A program made the translations under genes and the position numbers. A DNA stretch of 64,000 nucleotides from positions 1,804 through 65,803 of the forward strand of contig BDDC01000301.1 in the NCBI GenBank assembly GCA_001662425.1, in the 5' to 3' direction. Each line of letters starts with the position of its first letter. The first letter of the stretch is position 1. The notes under the pieces were generated by a model. That model made no database searches, was not told the origin of the DNA, and worked only from the letters and a program-made list of their open reading frames with translations. The DNA comes from Chlamydomonas sphaeroides (lineage: Eukaryota > Chlorophyta > Chlorophyceae > Chlamydomonadales > Chlamydomonadaceae). Below are positions 36,302 through 48,207 of the stretch, one piece after another.

Positions 36302-39300
36302 ATGAGCAATGCCTCCCCGGTGTGCGGGCTACTCGTGCGCTGCACACTGCTTGTGCTGTTATGCGGGCAGCTCGCACTTGGTGGTAAGGCTCAATCTGCA
36401 AGCGCAAAAATGGGGCGTGTCGCTAACACCCCTAGCAGCCCCAGCTCAAGCGATACCACGACCCGTACTCCAGGCCTCAACGACACGCGGCGCCTCTTGC
36501 GCGGCGCGCCCAACGATGACGATGATGGCAACAAATCACGTAGACGCCTCATTGCGGGTGCGGCACTCCGGCCCGGTTCAGTTCAATGCGCTGCCATCCG
36601 CGTCAGCCATCCACGCCCGTGCCCACGCGCACTTGTGGGCTCTGCAGCGCCAGTCCTTGACCACCTCAGCACGGTCATCTCCTGTCCCATGCAGGCAGGC
36701 GGAGTCCTCGGCCTCCTCCACCGCTGCCAGATACACGCTGCAACAACAGCAGCCCGACGCAGGGCCCCTTCGGCGGCGGCCCCAGCGGCGCCGCGGCGGC
36801 CTTTGACGACGAGTCCTATGCGGCAGGCGGAGCCCGGCGCATCTCCGCCATCACCGTGCGCTCGGGCAGCTGGGTCGATANNNNNNNNNNNNNNNNNNNN
36901 NNNNNNNNNNNNNNNNNNNNNNNNNNNNNNNNNNNNNNNNNNNNNNNNNNNNNNNNNNNNNNNNNNNNNNNNNNNNNNNNNNNNNNNNNNNNNNNNNNNN
37001 NNNNNNNNNNNNNNNNNNNNNNNNNNNNNNNNNNNNNNNNNNNNNNNNNNNNNNNNNNNNNNNNNNNNNNNNNNNNNNNNNNNNNNNNNNNNNNNNNNNN
37101 NNNNNNNNNNNNNNNNNNNNNNNNNNNNNNNNNNNNNNNNNNNNNNNNNNNNNNNNNNNNNNNNNNNNNNNNNNNNNNNNNNNNNNNNNNNNNNNNNNNN
37201 NNNNNNNNNNNNNNNNNNNNNNNNNNNNNNNNNNNNNNNNNNNNNNNNNNNNNNNNNNNNNNNNNNNNNNNNNNNNNNNNNNNNNNNNNNNNNNNNNNNN
37301 NNNNNNNNNNNNNNNNNNNNNNNNNNNNNNNNNNNNNNNNNNNNNNNNNNNNNNNNNNNNNNNNNNNNNNNNNNNNNNNNNNNNNNNNNNNNNNNNNNNN
37401 NNNNNNNNNNNNNNNNNNNNNNNNNNNNNNNNNNNNNNNNNNNNNNNNNNNNNNNNNATACGTGGACGGCCTCACCCTCACCACCAGCAGCGGCCGCCAG
37501 CAGGTGGGGCCGCGGCCGGTGCAGACCACCTCCTGCTACGCTATGCTGCATCCGATACGCAGCCGTGGGATCGCTAGCCCGATGGGCGCCGCACGACTGG
37601 TGTTCTGGGGGTCGGGCCGTGCAAAACAACAACACACGCAAGGCAGCGTGCGGCCTCGCTGGGCGCGTCCACACGCGCCGCCTGCGCCGAGCGCTGCTGA
37701 CTAGAGGCTGTCCACTGCGTCGCTCACAGGTGCTGGGCACCCTGGGCGGCCCCTTCAGCGCCGTAGCTGCGCCCTGCGCCTCCTCCTCGCCCCGGCTGCT
37801 GTACATCAAGGGTGAGCGCACGAGGGATGGCCTGGTGCCATGGACACGGGCCAGGCCGCTACCACGCCGGCGCACGAGCACTCATCAGTCCCTCATCAGC
37901 AAGGCCCATCGCGCCTCGATGCAGCCGCCCACGAGGGAGCGTGGACGGCGGGGAGCTGTCAGCCACACGCCACCAGGGCGAGCAGCCGGGCGCCGGCCTC
38001 ATTGCCGCACGATTGCTGCATACCACGTCCCACCCACCATGCGCCAGGTGCTCGTCAACCTTTCCTGGATGTCGCCTGGCTTTCCTCCTCCCCCACACTC
38101 ATGTTGTACTACTCCCAATGGCCAATGCCTACCTGTCCCCCAGGCATCGCCGCTAGCTACCTGGAGGCCATCACGCTGGTGTGGGCCGTGTCAGGGGGCC
38201 TGACGCCGTCGCCCAGCCCGCCGCCGCCGAGACCGCCACCAAGGTCGCCGCCACCAAGGTCGCCGCCACCAAGGTCACCGCCGCCAAGGTCACCGCCGCC
38301 AAGGTCACCGCCGCCAAGGTCACCGCCGCCAAGGTCACCGCCGCCAAGGTCGCCGCCGCCGAGACTGCCAGGTGCGGTCCCCGCGGCTTGCGGCTGAGCC
38401 CTCCAGCCCCGGGCCCCAGCGTGCGGGCGGAGCCGTGACTGCACACGGCCCAGGCCCTAGCCGTGACTGCACACGGTCCAGGCCCTAGCCGTGACCACAC
38501 ACGGCCCAGGCCCTAGCCGTGACTGCACACGGCCCAGGCCCTAGCCGTGACTGCACACGGCCCAGGCCCTAGCCTGGATGATAAGCTCCGGCCGCTGTCT
38601 GCCATGCGTGGGGTGCGCCGCGGCGCGTTTCGCTGCGCCGGCGCCCAACAGCCTCGGAGCGCACCGCTAACAGATTGCGTGTGCCGCCGGCCGCCTGTCG
38701 CCCCCTCCAGATGTGGAGTGCTCCGGCAGCAGCAGCCCGACGCAGGGCCCCTTCGGCGGCGGCCCCAGCGGCGCCGCGGCGGCCTTTGACGACACGTCCT
38801 ATGCGGCAGGCGGAGCCCGGCGCATCTCCGCCATCACCGTGCGCTCGGGCAGCTGGGTCGATAATATCCAGGTGCGTCACAACGCACCTGTGGTTGTACA
38901 TATGCGGAAGCCGCTGTGCTGCCACCTAGATTGCGCGCAGACCGCTGAACCTGGCAACCGCTTCGCGCGCGCGCTCACCGACCGACACGCAACCCATCCC
39001 CCCGCACATGCAACCCTCGCCAGGTGACGTACGACGGCACGGTGGCGCCTCGCCGCGGCGGTGACGGCGGCGGCGACGTGGCCACCCTGACGCTGGCGCC
39101 TGGCGAGGTGGTGGTGGGCGCGGTGGTGCGCTTCGGGCTGTACGTGGACGGCCTCACCCTCACCACCAGCAGCGGCCGCCAGCAGGTGGGGCCGCGGCCG
39201 GCGGCGGGCGCTGTTGTGTTGTCGCACTGGGCAGGCGTGGGCATGGCGAGGGCGCCCGTGTGCCGCGTGCCAGGTCTGCTTGTGGTGGTGTAGTGGGGCG

Positions 39301-42300
39301 CGCCGCCTGCTCACGGCGCCGCCCACACGTGCTCGGCTCACGCCTGCCCCCTGCGGCGCGTCGTCCCCAGGTGCTGGGCACCCTGGGCGGCCCCAGCAGC
39401 GCCATCGCTACGCCCTGCGCCTCCTCCTCGCCCCGGCTGCTGTACATCAAGGGTGAGCGCTGCGACGTTCACCTGCTCGCCCATACTCCTGCGTCCGCTT
39501 CTGCCGCAGAACAGTAGCTCACGTGCCGCACTCCCCGTGCCAAGCATCCCGCAAATCGCCCGCTTCTCGCTCCCTTTCTCATCTCGACCCCTCACTCTTT
39601 CCCTCCCCTGCCCCCCAGGCATCGCCGCCAGCTACCTGGAGGCCATCACGTTGGTGTGGTCCGTGTCGGGGGACCTGACGCCGTCGCCCAGCCCGCCGCC
39701 GCCCAGCGCAGGCGTGCCGCCCGCTCAGGAGGTGAGGCCAGGCGGGCGGCAACGACACGCGTGTGCCTTGCGTGTTCGCAGGCCCGGCCACAATGCGTCT
39801 ACCACAACCAGGCTGTTCCGCTCTTCCATCCCATTTAGCTCCCCTCCTAGCATTGCTGTGCTGGCGCTGGCTGTCGGCATTGCCCCCGGCACTCGCCTTC
39901 AATGTTGCCCTGGTGCCCTCGGGCGGCAGGTGGTGGTCATGGGCCCCTTTGGCGGCGGCAGCGGCGCCAGCGACGCGCCATTCAACGACGCGCCCGGCAG
40001 CGGCGCGCCGCTGACGGGCATCCGGCTCTACTCGGGGTCTTGGGCCGACGCCATCCAGGTGGGCTTGTTGGTTGGCGTCGCCACGATCAGCACACTATGA
40101 TACCAAACTGCAGTCGTCGGCATAGTGGGACCAGTGCGCCGCTCGCAGGCGAGGCCCCCAGCGGCCCCAGTCGTGGCTCACCATCGGCCCTGTGCTGCTC
40201 CACGCGCCCTTCAGGTCGCGTACGGCGGCGTGTGGTCCCCCAAGCGCGGCGGCGGCGGCGGCAGCCCCTCGGAGCTGCTGCTGTCGCCCGGCGAGGTCAT
40301 CGTGGGCGTGTCGGTGCGGCGAGGAGGGTACGTGACGCGCCCGCCCGCCCAACCGCCGGCCACTCCGCCCTTCTTGCCAGCGCTGACATCGACTGTTACT
40401 GTCTGTGTTGCCCCTCCCCGCCGCCCCGGCAGCTACGTGGACGGCCTCACGCTGCAGACCAGCTCCGGCCGCACTCTGGTCATGGGCGCCGGCGGCGGCT
40501 CGCCCGTGCACGCCTCGCCCTGCCCCACTGGCGCCTACGAGCTGGCCGCCTTGCGGGGCGTCGCGGGACAGTACCTGGTGCAGGTGGGAGCGAGCCGTTA
40601 GGCAAACCCGCATGCATCACACAAGTACCGCATGGAACATATCCCTCTGATATGCTCTTGTCGTGGTGACCGACAGCTAGCCCCGTGGGCGAGCTGTGCT
40701 CAACGGATCTGGCCTAGCCTGGACCGGGTCCCGGGTCCGGGGGTTGCTGGACCCATGCGGGCCGAGACGGTGCTGCCTGGCGGCTCTGCGGTACACCCGC
40801 TGGGCTGCCATTACGCCCCGACCCACATGCCCCTGAGCTGACTGCCACGCCGCCCACCCGCCACCAGGTCACGCTGGTGTGGCGGCTGCGCTCGGGCGGC
40901 GCCGAGCGCGTGGCCGCGGCTCAGGCCGAGGCCTCCGCCGCCGGCTGGCGCTGCGAGTACGGCCTGGCGCACGTGCTGCGTCCCGTGGCCAGCGGCTCGG
41001 CCACGGTGCCGCAGTGCCTGCGCGCCGCGGGCAGCAGCGCCTGCCTCGAGGTGGGATGGAGCGGGGCCCCCCGTCTGAGCTGCAGATGGGGCGGCTGGGC
41101 TGCGGCTGGGGGGTAGCCATGCTAGCTCGCAAGCCGTCGTCGGACGCTAGGCGAAAATGACGCTGAGTGCCGCCGCTGCCCTGCCGCTGCTGCAGGGCGA
41201 CTGCCGGCGGCTGCTGGGCTGCGCGGCGGTGGGCCCCGGCGGCGCGGCGCTGCAGCCGCCCGGCCGCGAGGCGGCGGGGCAGCTGTTCGGCGTTGCGACC
41301 TGCTCGGCGGGGGCGGGCGCCGACTGGGGCAGCCCTTCGCAGTGGTGCCCGCGCGCCGCGGGCCTCCTGGGTCAGTAGGTCTGGCCCGCCGCGTCGACTC
41401 CGCTGCACGGGGTAGCCTAGCACAGCAGCTCAGTGCCTGGGCAGCCACCTGTGCGGTCGCGTCCCCCTGAACGCCCTTCCCCCGGCTGTGCCCGCACAGG
41501 CCTGCCTGCCGCCGCGACCGCGCCCATCCGGGCCGCCATCCTCAACCTGGAGGTCTGCGACAGCGGCCTCTCCAACAGCGCCGCCGAGATCGAGGCCTTT
41601 GCCTACAGCGACCCGCAAGCGCTGCAGCCGTACTGGGGCGCCATCAGCTTCGGCCGCGCGAGCTTCGACCGCAGCACCTCCATCGTGCGCAACGTGCGTC
41701 GGGAGTAAGGGAGGGGCCTAGGGGGGGGGTCAGGCAGGCAGGCCTGGGTCGTGCAGGCGTGGTGGGGCTGGGGTGCCCACTCCTTGCCGTAGTACGCTTT
41801 ACGACCTATCATATGATGTACGTCGGAATGTCATTGTGTTGTACGAGGACGGAGGCTGAGGTCCATGCGGCCATGCAGGACTAGTTGGCGCGGGCATGAG
41901 CTCCCTCTGCGTGTGTCGTGCGCAGGCTTGCAACTAGTTGCGTTACTTACGCCCATGGTACATCCCTGTGTGTGTGTGTCTCGTGCGCAGGTGCGGCTGC
42001 CGTGCTCGTTCTCCAAGAGCCGCTGCGACGCCGAGTTCGACAGCTGGATGCAGTACATCAACGACAACGCCGCGTCGCTAGGCGTGCCCGAGGTGTGCGG
42101 GCGGGCCACACGCAGGCGGATTAGGGTGCAGCCACGGTGAACAGACAGCGTGACAGCTCCGAAAAGCAAGGGGGCCCGGGACCGCCGGCCAGCCGCCGTA
42201 CGCGGAGCACCGCACCGCATGCCTGTCTAGGCGTGTGAGAAGGCCGCAGCCGCAATCCTGCTGCAGCCCTGTCAGCCAGGGGACACTCGGCTGCTGTCAG

Positions 42301-43530
42301 CGACGATTGCGAGCAGCCGCAGGGCGCGCCCACGCCTGCACCCCCAGGCACAGCAGCTCCGGACGCCCGCCCGCACCCTCTGTGCCGCGTGTGGGGTTCT
42401 GTTTTACCTAACACTGGAGCACACACCTGTTGCCACGGCGTCTCCATTCGTCAGCCCCTGCCCCTGCCTCCTTCCCACCTCCCTCCTCCCGCCCTACCTC
42501 CCTCCTCCGCAGCTGGCCTCCTTCGCCATCCGCACCGTGCTGGTGCCCGCCTCCACCAGCTGCTCCCAGATCGGCTTCGCCGCCGGCTCCCTGGTCTATT
42601 TGCGCGGCGACTTCGTGCGCTCGCCCAACGACTACCTCAACATCGCCAAGCACGAGCTGGTGGGTGGGTAGGCATGGCCTTGCTCCCTGACCTCAGGGCG
42701 GGCCCCCTTCCTGGTCCCTGCCTAGGTTTGACGCACGTAGGGGCGCACGAACGAGTGCGTCGACGTTTGGGGCCCTGGGGCGCCGTAGCGCGGCCTGCCC
42801 TTGGGCCCGAGCCCGCAAGCCTCAGCCCGGACATGCAGCGGTGCGATGGCGTGGCCCCAGGGTACGGCCCCTGCCCCACCTGCTACATATGCCGCCGCCC
42901 CACCCGCCGACTCGTCGCTCCCGCCTCGCTGCTGACCTGAACCTGTGGCACCTCCACCTCCCCGCTCCCTCTCCCCCTCGCCAGGGCCATGCGCTGGGCC
43001 TTCCCCACGCCGGCCGCGGCTCAAACGCCTACGGCGACAGCTCCAGCCCCATGGGCTACTGCCAGCGCTGCGCCTATGCAGCGCCGCACGCGCTGCAGCT
43101 GGGCTGGTCCTCGGCCCTGGCCAGCCTGGCGGCCGCACAACTTCCGCCCGGGGCCTGGGCCGGGCCCTTCCGGCTCCCGCCGCTGGTCCGGACGCAGCGC
43201 TCCGTGCTCGTGGTACTGCCGGACTGGTTGGACACGGAGCCGAGCGGTACGGCGGCAAACCAGGCGGCGTACGGCGTGGTGACGGTGTCGTACAGGCGGC
43301 GGGAGGGGCAGGACGTGGGGATGCCGGACGAGTATGACGGCGCGGTGAGCGTGCACCGCGCGCCGGCAATGCCGGGCGGCGGTGATTCGTGGGTGGAGGC
43401 ACTGGTGCGGGCTGGCGACAGGGCAAACGTGGAGGGGCCGAGGCTGGTGGTGCGGGTCGGGGCCGTGGGCAGCGAGGCGGCGGAGGTGTACGTCTGCCGC
43501 TATGCGACAGCGGGGCAGTGCGCTAGTTAG
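36302..43530 (+). CDS. Secreted jacalin-lectin / gametolysin-type (M11) metalloprotease, contains an assembly gap
   Basis: Extracellular zinc protease with lectin modules, probably acting on wall or matrix glycoproteins. A signal peptide (CTLLVLLCGQLALGG) follows the start codon. Exons: 36302-36557, 36731 into the gap, gap to 37503, 37730-37811, 38144-38371, 38711-38871, 39024-39185, 39371-39452, 39619-39731, 39930-40058, 40215-40327, 40433-40583, 40868-41050, 41196-41370, 41500-41693, 41991-42092, 42513-42659, 42985-43530. Visible junctions keep frame; estimated total ~1,050 aa. Three jacalin-like repeats each carry GPFGGG, ITVRSGSWVDNIQ (or IRLYSGSWADAIQ), LxPGEVxVG, YVDGLTLxTSSGR and SYLEAITLVW. 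Repeat 1 ends in a (PPPRS)n hydroxyproline-type linker. The protease domain has the full metzincin site KHELGHALGLPHAG (HExxHxxGxxH, split by the last intron) and a Met-turn SSPMGYC. No TGTAA was found close downstream. Confidence 0.9.
36881..37457. other. Assembly gap (577 N)
   Basis: Unknown bases inside the first jacalin unit. The matching span in unit 2 is about 277 bases, so the true gap may be shorter than shown. It hides the end of exon 2 and most of exon 3. Confidence 0.99.
38221..38355 (+). repeat. 15-bp coding repeat for a PPPRS hydroxyproline-rich linker
   Basis: About nine copies of a 15-base unit of the type CCG-CCG-CCA-AGG-TCG encode (PPPRS)n between jacalin units 1 and 2. Some copies read TCA in place of TCG. 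This is a typical algal cell-wall glycoprotein linker. Unit 2 has only a short PSPSPPPPSAG equivalent. Confidence 0.9.
38431..38573. repeat. Intronic minisatellite, 28-bp unit, five copies
   Basis: Five head-to-tail copies of a 28-base unit (GTGACTGCACACGGCCCAGG then CCCTAGCC) with two or three point differences, in the intron that separates jacalin units 1 and 2. Confidence 0.92.
42381..42427 (-). repeat. Dispersed intronic repeat, copy C (inverted)
   Basis: Lies in the intron before the protease-site exons. On the minus strand it reads GTGTGCTCCAGTGTTAGG, then TAAAACAGAACCCCACACGC, then GGCACAG, and then diverges. Confidence 0.7.
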
Positions 43531-44080
43531 GCGCTGCGGTGCCTCGTTAGAAGGGGGGCATGGATGTGGTGTCCCTTTCGCCCATGCATACGTGACGCAG
43601 TGTTGGCACTTTAATGTCTACTATTAAGACCATCCTTGTACGTCCCAAGACATTCATGAACACACGGTGTGTCATTCGCGCGGCCGGGGTCACTGTGACG
43701 TGCAACTTCCTGCCGTGCGTGGTTGATCTTGATGCGGTGACACGTGTTGCTGCTGCTCGGGTGGCCTGACTGATGTACGTTTGCGCTGACAAGGGTGCGT
43801 GGGTTGCCCGCTGGAGCAGTCAGGGCCAACCTCGAGCCCCGGTGCGGGCGATACCGGCATCCCACGGTCTTCGCAGCCACTCCCCAATTTGGCCGCACCA
43901 GGGCGCTGTGGGCGCTGGGGAGCACGTGGCACGCTGCGGTTGGGCGAGGCGTGAGGGGTCTGAGCCCGCGCCCCCGGGGCAGCTTGGCGCCTACAACGAC
44001 GCCATGGGAGAGATGGGTTTGCCTGGGGTCCCGCTGCTACATTACGGACTTGCACTAGCTGCTACTTATACTGTTACACC
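43531..44080. other. 3' flank of the metalloprotease gene
   Basis: About 550 bases between the metalloprotease stop codon and the inverted retrotransposon end. They should contain the protease 3' UTR. No TGTAA in the right orientation and no gene were seen. Confidence 0.4.
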
Positions 44081-44192
44081 GCAAAGCGGAGGTCGCCGTT
44101 TCGCAGCCAGGAGGTCCATCGGCATATCAGAGCATATTGGTTCGCTGTGGCCTTCGGCTCCTCAGCGCTTCTATCCGCCTGTCCCACCAGCA
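44081..44192 (-). mobile_element. 3' end of the same LINE family, opposite orientation
   Basis: On the minus strand it reads AAGCGCTGAGGAGCCGAAGG ... GCGAAACGGCGACCTCCGCT TTGCGGTGTAA and ends in TGTAA. It matches the last ~110 bases of the element at 35300-35945, with substitutions. The frame here ends SWLRNGDLRFAV. How far it extends beyond 44192 is unclear, because no reverse-transcriptase sequence was recognised there. Confidence 0.6.
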
Positions 44193-45258
44193 CTAGCTGC
44201 ACGTCGCACAGTCCGCCTGGAGCAGGGGCGGGGGAAACGGCAGTGGGTGGCAAGGCAGTGAGGGAGTAGGGCTGTGTTGCCCGATACATAACAAAGAGTA
44301 GTAAGGGTATCACGTCGGCCTACTGCTTTTTTGATCATGGTGCCGAGGCCCCCAGCCGTGAGACGATGCAGTGCAGGGAGGTGCGGGGGTTCGAGTGCGC
44401 CTCATGCGTGAGAAAGTCCCAACTGCACACAAGTACGTTGAGCTTGGTGAGCCAGTTGTCTGTAGGACCTCACAATGCACAGTGCAAGTGCGACACGCGA
44501 GCTAGGGGGAAAGAGCCATGAGCTCGGCGCAGGGGCGTGGGGAGGCGTGGGGGTACAGAGGGGTGTTCGGCCGGGCGCACCTCCAATTCCCGGTGTGCAT
44601 GGCATCTGACGCAGCTGGCGCCTTCGGTTTATCAGGGAAAGCATGCTGCACCACTACTACGAACACGGCCGGGCTCGCAGACGGCATCCGTTTCAAGTCG
44701 GTCCTCAGCCAACCACCGCCGCACAAAAGGCGGATGTTGAAGCAGCTGCCGTTTCATATGTATTTGTGTAACTGGTTATCTCGCGGCCGTGTTATGCGCG
44801 ACGTACTGCCGGAGTCCGGACACTCACGACTCGGCGCAGAAGCCGGCCCCCTACTTGATACATATAACACCATCCTTGATGCTGGCACGTCGCGCATAAG
44901 CAGCCGCACGAACCGCAACATCGGCCTTGGCCGCAGTCCGTCTGCCTACCTCACGCTGGGTCTTCAGCTTTGCATCTCCTATGAAAGCATCTATGAAAGC
45001 AATTTGCAGCCTAGCTTGAGGCTACGGAACGAACCCGACCTGTCTGGAGTTGCGGCCAAGTAGTGCTGCACCTGCGCTGCGTCTCCGCCAGCCGCCCTGA
45101 CGCATTGGTGGTCGCCGGCTCGGGGGCCAGCTGACGGGCCCCCTAGCCGGCGATCAAGCGGGTCAGCATCGGCTGGCGCGCCCAACGCCTGGGCGTCTGC
45201 TCGACATCCACCTGTGCAACGGAGAATATCTGATACAGACCAAGTGCCACGGCGCCGG
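44193..45258. other. Intergenic stretch, no recognised gene
   Basis: Holds a 181-codon open frame (44518-45063, +) without recognisable domains, preceding introns or a plausible continuation. It may be chance or diverged transposon sequence. The right part should contain the promoter of the 632-aa gene. Confidence 0.4.
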
Positions 45259-47389
45259 ATGACCACTCGCCAGTCGCGAGGCAGCGGTCTCTTACGTCTC
45301 TTCTCATGTTGCACGTGCCCGGGCAAGAAGCCGACCGCCGGCTCAGGGCCATCTTGGACCTTTGAGCGCGACTCAACAGGTAACTCACAGAAAAATGAGA
45401 CGCTGCTTAACCGTGTCACCTATGCCTTACCAATTCAGTCGTGCCCAAGCCCCTAACTCGCACTCGCTCCGTCCCCGACACCGCAGCGCTCTCATCCAGC
45501 GATCCCAGCATCGCACGACCCGCCAGCGCAAACCCGGGTCCAGCGGGGCGCGTATCATCGCTGTTCGTCGCGCGTCGCAGCGGCACTTCCATCCTGCCGA
45601 CCGGCCTGTCCGCCTCGCGACGCCCATTGGCTTCCCCGGCAACATCCGGCGTCTCGCCGCAACCGAGTCGGTTGCCCTTCGCCGGCAGGCTGCGCAGCCG
45701 CACCCGCAAGGTACAGCGGGTGCCTTGCCGACACTGCCCCGAGCTCTAGCAAATCGCGGCGTCCAACAAACTGAAAGCGCCCGCCCCGAGCCCGCTTAAC
45801 CCCGGCCTTCCCCACTGCTGACAACCCGGATCCGCACTAATGCACGTTTGCTACCATTCCGACCACTTCTTTCAACCCTCCAGGCGCCTGCTAGCCCTAG
45901 CCCCATGGCAGTGCGCCGCGCGCTCGTGCGTTTCAGCGAGTCTGCCCTGGGCGGAGTCAACAGTGGCGGCGCCGTCCGCAGTGTCAGCCCCGGCGCCAGC
46001 CGCATGGCCCCCGCCGGCCACCGCAGCCGCTCCCTGGTCGTGAACCGCCTGTCAGGAGCCGGCATGCTGCGGCCGCCGTACGCCCTCAGCCCCTTGCGGC
46101 AGGCCGGCGTCGCCGCCGCCTCGGCAACCGGCAGAGCTGAGCCTGACGCCGCCGGCGCCGCCACCGGCGCTGCTGCCGGCGAAGCGCAGTCGGCGGCCCC
46201 ATCGGCGGCGCAGTCGGCGGCGCCCAGCAGCGGCGTCAACTCGCAGGGCTCTAGCCGGATCTCCCAGGGCCTGCGGCTGCTGCTGCCGGGCTTTGCGTGC
46301 AGCGCCGCCGCCACCGCCAGCCAGGACCGCGCCTCCCTGCTCCACAGCCAGGCAAGCGACCCGCTGCACAGCCCCTCCGCCGCCGCCGCGCTCAGCAGCG
46401 GCGGCTTCGGGCGCCGCCGCCGCGGCCGCCGCGCCGTCAGCAGCACCTCGATCGGCGCGCTGGCGGCGGCGGCGCTTGCCGAGTCCGTAGGCGACAGCGG
46501 CGCCCTGGACTCTGCGAGCCTCGTCGCGCTGACGCCGCACCTAGAGTCGCAGGCGTCAGCGTCCGGCATTCCAAGTCCGGCGGCTGGCAGCGGCTGGGAC
46601 GGCCTGCGCAGCGGCCCCGGCGGTGGCGGCGGCCGCGCGCTGGCGAGCGGCGGCTCGGCGGTCACCGGCGCCTCGCGGCGCACGCTGCTGCTGCAATCCA
46701 TGGACGGCGGCAGCAGCATGGCCGGCGCCGCGGGGTCGTTTGTGGGCTTGGACTGGCCCCCGGCTTGGGGCCCGCCGCCCAGCCAGCCCTGGAGCCGCGA
46801 CAACAGCGGGACGTTCCGCAGCGGACCCGTCGGAGCTGACGCCAGCGGTGCCGCCAGCGGTGCCGGCGGCGGCGGCGCCAGCAGCGCCGCTAGCGGCATC
46901 ATGGCCGTCGGCAGCAGCGTCGCCGGCGGCGGCGGCCCCGCCAGCACGCACGCCAGCTCCGTCAGCGGCGTCGCGGGCTCCTTCTACAGCGTTGCGCCGC
47001 CAGCGCCGCAGGCGCTCAGCTCGGGGGCCTTGGGCTCGCTGTTCGGCCGCGGCTGGGGGGCGACGACGGCGGCGGGGCCGCCGCCGGCGCCGCGCTCCGC
47101 AAGCTTGTTCGGAGTTGAGCGCCTCGGTGGTGGCGGCGGCGGCGGCCAAGCGGCGGCGGCGGATTCGCCGCGGCCGGGCTTTGGGTCGTGGGTGCGCCGC
47201 AACATGGCGCCGTGGGCGTCGGGCAGCAGGGCGCAGCTGTCACGGTTCGGCCGGGAGCCGTCGCAAGGCGGCAACAACTCGCCGGCTGGGGGCCCTGCGG
47301 ATGCGGCGGCGGGCGCCGGCAACATGCCGGCTGCGGCTGCTGCCGGGGCTGTCGCGCGGCTGCGGCGGGCGCAGGGCGCGTGGGAGTGA
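45259..47389 (+). CDS. Low-complexity Ala/Gly/Ser-rich protein, 632 aa, function unknown
   Basis: Three exons join in frame: 45259-45379, 45439-45710 and 45884-47389. The start MTTRQSRGSG is the first ATG in the frame, but an upstream exon cannot be excluded. Near the N-terminus, LLRLFSCCTCPGKK combines a hydrophobic stretch with clustered cysteines, which could be a palmitoylation-type membrane anchor. The rest is Ser/Ala/Arg-rich and then Gly/Ala/Ser-rich, with basic patches (GRRRRGRRA) and SP motifs, and is probably disordered. No domain was recognised. The long stop-free 502-codon last exon, strong GC3 bias and consistent phases argue that it is coding. It could instead be the tail of a larger gene. 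Confidence 0.6.
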
Positions 47390-48207
47390 GCGTTGTGCAA
47401 GAGGGGTTTAGCGGCGAGGGAAGGGAGAACAGAGTGGGAGGCGCTCTGGGAGATTGCTGTGGGTGGAGGTGGGCGTAGGTCAATTCATGTTCGCAGGTCT
47501 GCTGCGGCCCCGCTGAAGCAAGCGGCGCCAGCCACGCAGGCTGCGCCTACCACAGCGCAGGGGGCTGCATCGCTTTTGTTGTTGCGTTGCCTTGTGTGGG
47601 CTCGGCGCGCCTTGGGCGCGGCTGGGCGGCTGCCTGGTGCTGGGCGCCGGTCGTGGGCATGGCGCCTCTCAGGCGGGGCGCTGAAGAACCTAGAATGCTG
47701 TGCTGCCTAACCGCGCGCCGCACGGCGCATCCGCATCGTCATCTAATTCCGCTTCATATGCGTACATCGCGAGACGCAGCGCGCACCCGCTTCATGTGGT
47801 TCGCGGCCATCTTCCGATGCCGATGTCGTTCACGGCCACATTCCGATGCCTGGCGCCATCCAATGGACATCAACCATACTTTGTCGTTGGCTGGCTTTCA
47901 TGTGGGGTCGCTGCGTGCGTACGGTTGTGTGCGAGTGTACATCGGCCGCTGGGTTGGATTTCATCCCCTGTTGTTGGCCGCATGGGGGCTCCGGAAGCAA
48001 GCACCGGCCGCGTCCCAGCGATGGGACGCTGCAGGCTGTGCCGGTCACGGGACGGGCACGAGGCCTTGGCGCACGATGCAGCCGTCGGGGGCAGGGTGCC
48101 GGACAGGGCCGGACAGGGCCGGACGGGGGACGTGCGGGAGGGGGCAGGCGTCCCCGCAAGGGGGCTCCGCCCTCCTCCCACCCCAACAGGCACCAACCAA
48201 CCTGTAA
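47390..48207 (+). terminator. Putative 3' UTR ending in TGTAA
   Basis: The first TGTAA after the stop codon of the 632-aa gene is at 48203-48207. No other coding sequence was recognised in between. Confidence 0.4.

Larger units (their letters stand above)
36731..39731 (+). repeat. Near-identical tandem duplication of a jacalin repeat unit
   Basis: Unit 1 (36731-38371) and unit 2 (38711-39731) share exon sequences almost base for base. Positions 36745-36880 and 38727-38862 differ at only two bases, adjacent in one codon (GAG versus ACG). The blocks TACGTGGACGGCCTCACCCT onward, GTGCTGGGCACCCTGGGCGG onward and the YLEAITLVW exon also recur. A third, diverged unit follows at 39930-41050. Introns differ more than exons. 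Confidence 0.9.

Noticed and set aside
44518..45063. 181-codon open frame as a gene
   Set aside because: No domain, no codon bias like its neighbours and no splice continuation. It is kept only as part of an unannotated stretch.
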